This document shows, piece by piece, positions 23,757 through 24,859 of a stretch of 24,859 nucleotides of DNA. The DNA comes from an uncultured Alphaproteobacteria bacterium (lineage in GTDB: Bacteria > Pseudomonadota > Alphaproteobacteria > Puniceispirillales > Puniceispirillaceae): NCBI GenBank assembly GCA_913064995.1, contig CAJYBL010000009.1, positions 1 through 24,859 of the forward strand, given 5' to 3'. Position 1 is the first letter of the stretch, and every line of letters starts with the position of its first letter. The notes beneath the pieces are model-generated. The model was not told the DNA's origin and did no database searches. It saw only the letters and a program-made list of their open reading frames with translations. The position numbers and the translations under genes were made by a program.

Positions 23757-24859
23757 ATGGCACCAGCATTTTCGGAGGCCGAATATGATGATCGGTTGAG
23801 CCGTGTCCGCCATGTGATGCGGGATCGTGGTCTTGACGCCGTCATCATTGGTGACCCGTCAAATATAAACTGGCTATGTGGTTATGACGCTTGGTCTTTT
23901 TATACGCCGCAAATGATGCTTGTCGATCTTGATCACGGCCCGTTCTGGATGGGGCGCGAAATGGATGCAGGTGCCGCCCGCTTTACCACCTATCTAAAAG
24001 CCAATCAAATCATACCCTATCCTGAAACTTTGGTCCAACGCCCTGATACGCATCCAGTGGCGTTTCTGGCTAATTGGATGGTAAAGGCTGGTTTTGCCAA
24101 TGCAAAAATTGGCTATGAAAGCGATGTTTATTATTTATCGCCGCGTGCGCTTGCCGGTTTGCAGGGCGGGATGCCAAAGGCGGTTTGGGTTGATGCTGAT
24201 CTGCTGGTCAATTGGGTTCGGCTTGTCAAAAGTGAAGCCGAAATTGCCGTTATGCGCGAGGCGGCGCGCATTGCCGAAATAGCAATGCAAACCGCATGGG
24301 CTGGGGCGCGTCCTGGTGTGCGGCAATGCGATCTGATGGCTGATGTGATTGCAGCGCAAATTCGCGGCACCCCCGAATTTGGTGGCGACCAGACCGCAAT
24401 CCACCCATTAATATTGGCTGGTGAGGCTGCGTCGACCGCGCATCCGCTTTGGAATGATAACGTTCTTGAAGATGGGCAGACCGTGGCATTTGAACTTGGC
24501 GGTTGCCGCAAACGCTATAATGTTGGGCTGGCGCGAACCGTGCATCTTGGCACGCCGTCACAACAGCTTCAAGAAACCGCAAAGGCGGTTGAAGAAGGCA
24601 TGCATGCGGTGATGGCGGCTTTGCGCGCCGATGTGTTTGCCGGTGATGTTCATGCGGCATGGCAAAAGGTGCTTGATCGTTATGGGCTGGAAAAGAAAAG
24701 CCGCATTGGCTATTCGATTGGCGCTGCCTATGCCCCTGATTGGGGTGAACATACGCTTAGTTTCCGGCCAGATGAAAAAGTGCCGGTTCCCAAAAATGCC
24801 GTTGTTCATATCATCCTTGGCATGTGGATGGATGGCTGGGGAATGGAGCTTAGCGAGAC
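23757..24859 (+). CDS. doeA: DoeA-like ectoine hydrolase (M24 fold), partial at window end
   Basis: About 367 codons are visible and the frame is still open at the window edge; family length is about 390-400. The creatinase-type N-terminal domain includes NINWLCGYDAWSF. The catalytic domain follows, with VRLVKSEAEIAVMREAA, HPLILAG and IGYSIGAAYAPDWGEHTLSF. Metal ligands of M24 aminopeptidases are replaced: the first Asp is Glu246 (AFELGG), the second is Gly257 (YNVGLART), and the usual GHGIG His is Tyr (GYSIG). This metal-free pattern matches ectoine hydrolase DoeA and creatinase rather than Xaa-Pro aminopeptidase. DoeA opens the ectoine ring to N-acetyl-diaminobutyrate. The doeB/doeC partners would lie beyond the window, so the function is likely but unconfirmed. 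Confidence 0.75.
   Translation, partial: MAPAFSEAEYDDRLSRVRHVMRDRGLDAVIIGDPSNINWLCGYDAWSFYTPQMMLVDLDHGPFWMGREMDAGAARFTTYLKANQIIPYPETLVQRPDTHPVAFLANWMVKAGFANAKIGYESDVYYLSPRALAGLQGGMPKAVWVDADLLVNWVRLVKSEAEIAVMREAARIAEIAMQTAWAGARPGVRQCDLMADVIAAQIRGTPEFGGDQTAIHPLILAGEAASTAHPLWNDNVLEDGQTVAFELGGCRKRYNVGLARTVHLGTPSQQLQETAKAVEEGMHAVMAALRADVFAGDVHAAWQKVLDRYGLEKKSRIGYSIGAAYAPDWGEHTLSFRPDEKVPVPKNAVVHIILGMWMDGWGMELSE

Noticed and set aside
1..24859. tRNA, rRNA, CRISPR, insertion sequence or prophage elements
   Set aside because: No cloverleaf-like or spaced-repeat pattern and no transposase or integrase motifs were seen on either strand.

Overview
The window looks like a chromosomal segment of a heterotrophic, probably marine, alphaproteobacterium. 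This rests on gene content (polyamine-type ABC uptake, several amine and alcohol oxidation enzymes, class III alcohol dehydrogenase, a DoeA-like ectoine hydrolase) and on protein style. A SAR116-like origin is plausible but is inference only. No rRNA, tRNA, CRISPR array, transposase or integrase was seen.

Layout. Positions 1-325 are AT-rich and hold no gene, only two palindromes. On the minus strand lie a FAD-dependent amine oxidoreductase (2318->966), the C-terminal remnant of a cytochrome c'-type gene (956->762) and a small class I cytochrome c (757->326). Divergent from these is a complete polyamine-type ABC transporter (binding protein, ATPase, two permeases; 2457-6401), with a strong hairpin between the binding protein and the ATPase gene. 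Next comes a divergent pair: an enoyl-CoA hydratase (7261->6446) and a 700-residue ADP-forming acyl-CoA synthetase (7420-9522). A tightly packed five-gene plus-strand operon follows (9742-16405): GMC oxidoreductase, enolase-superfamily enzyme, glutamine-synthetase-like ligase, aldehyde dehydrogenase and iron-type alcohol dehydrogenase.

A 359-bp gap (16406-16764) carries the first residues of another FAD (Rossmann) enzyme, broken off after about 18 codons. At this point base composition shifts: the genes to the left are AT-richer and those to the right are GC-richer. To the right are an RND efflux pair (adaptor and pump, overlapping by 4 bases; 16765-20993), a convergent amidase (22373->21012), a class III alcohol dehydrogenase / S-(hydroxymethyl)glutathione dehydrogenase (22533-23642) and a DoeA-like M24-fold hydrolase that runs off the window end (23757->).

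How the genes may work together (inference). The left half reads as uptake and oxidation of nitrogenous small molecules. The transporter and the FAD oxidase resemble putrescine uptake and gamma-glutamylputrescine oxidation. The five-gene operon combines a PuuA/IpuC-like gamma-glutamyl-amide ligase with two unrelated alcohol dehydrogenases and an aldehyde dehydrogenase, which would fit gamma-glutamylation and stepwise oxidation of an amino alcohol. No gamma-glutamyl hydrolase is present in the window. The most unusual points are this operon's enzyme combination, the two broken gene remnants that mark rearrangement scars, and the composition junction near 16.7 kb.
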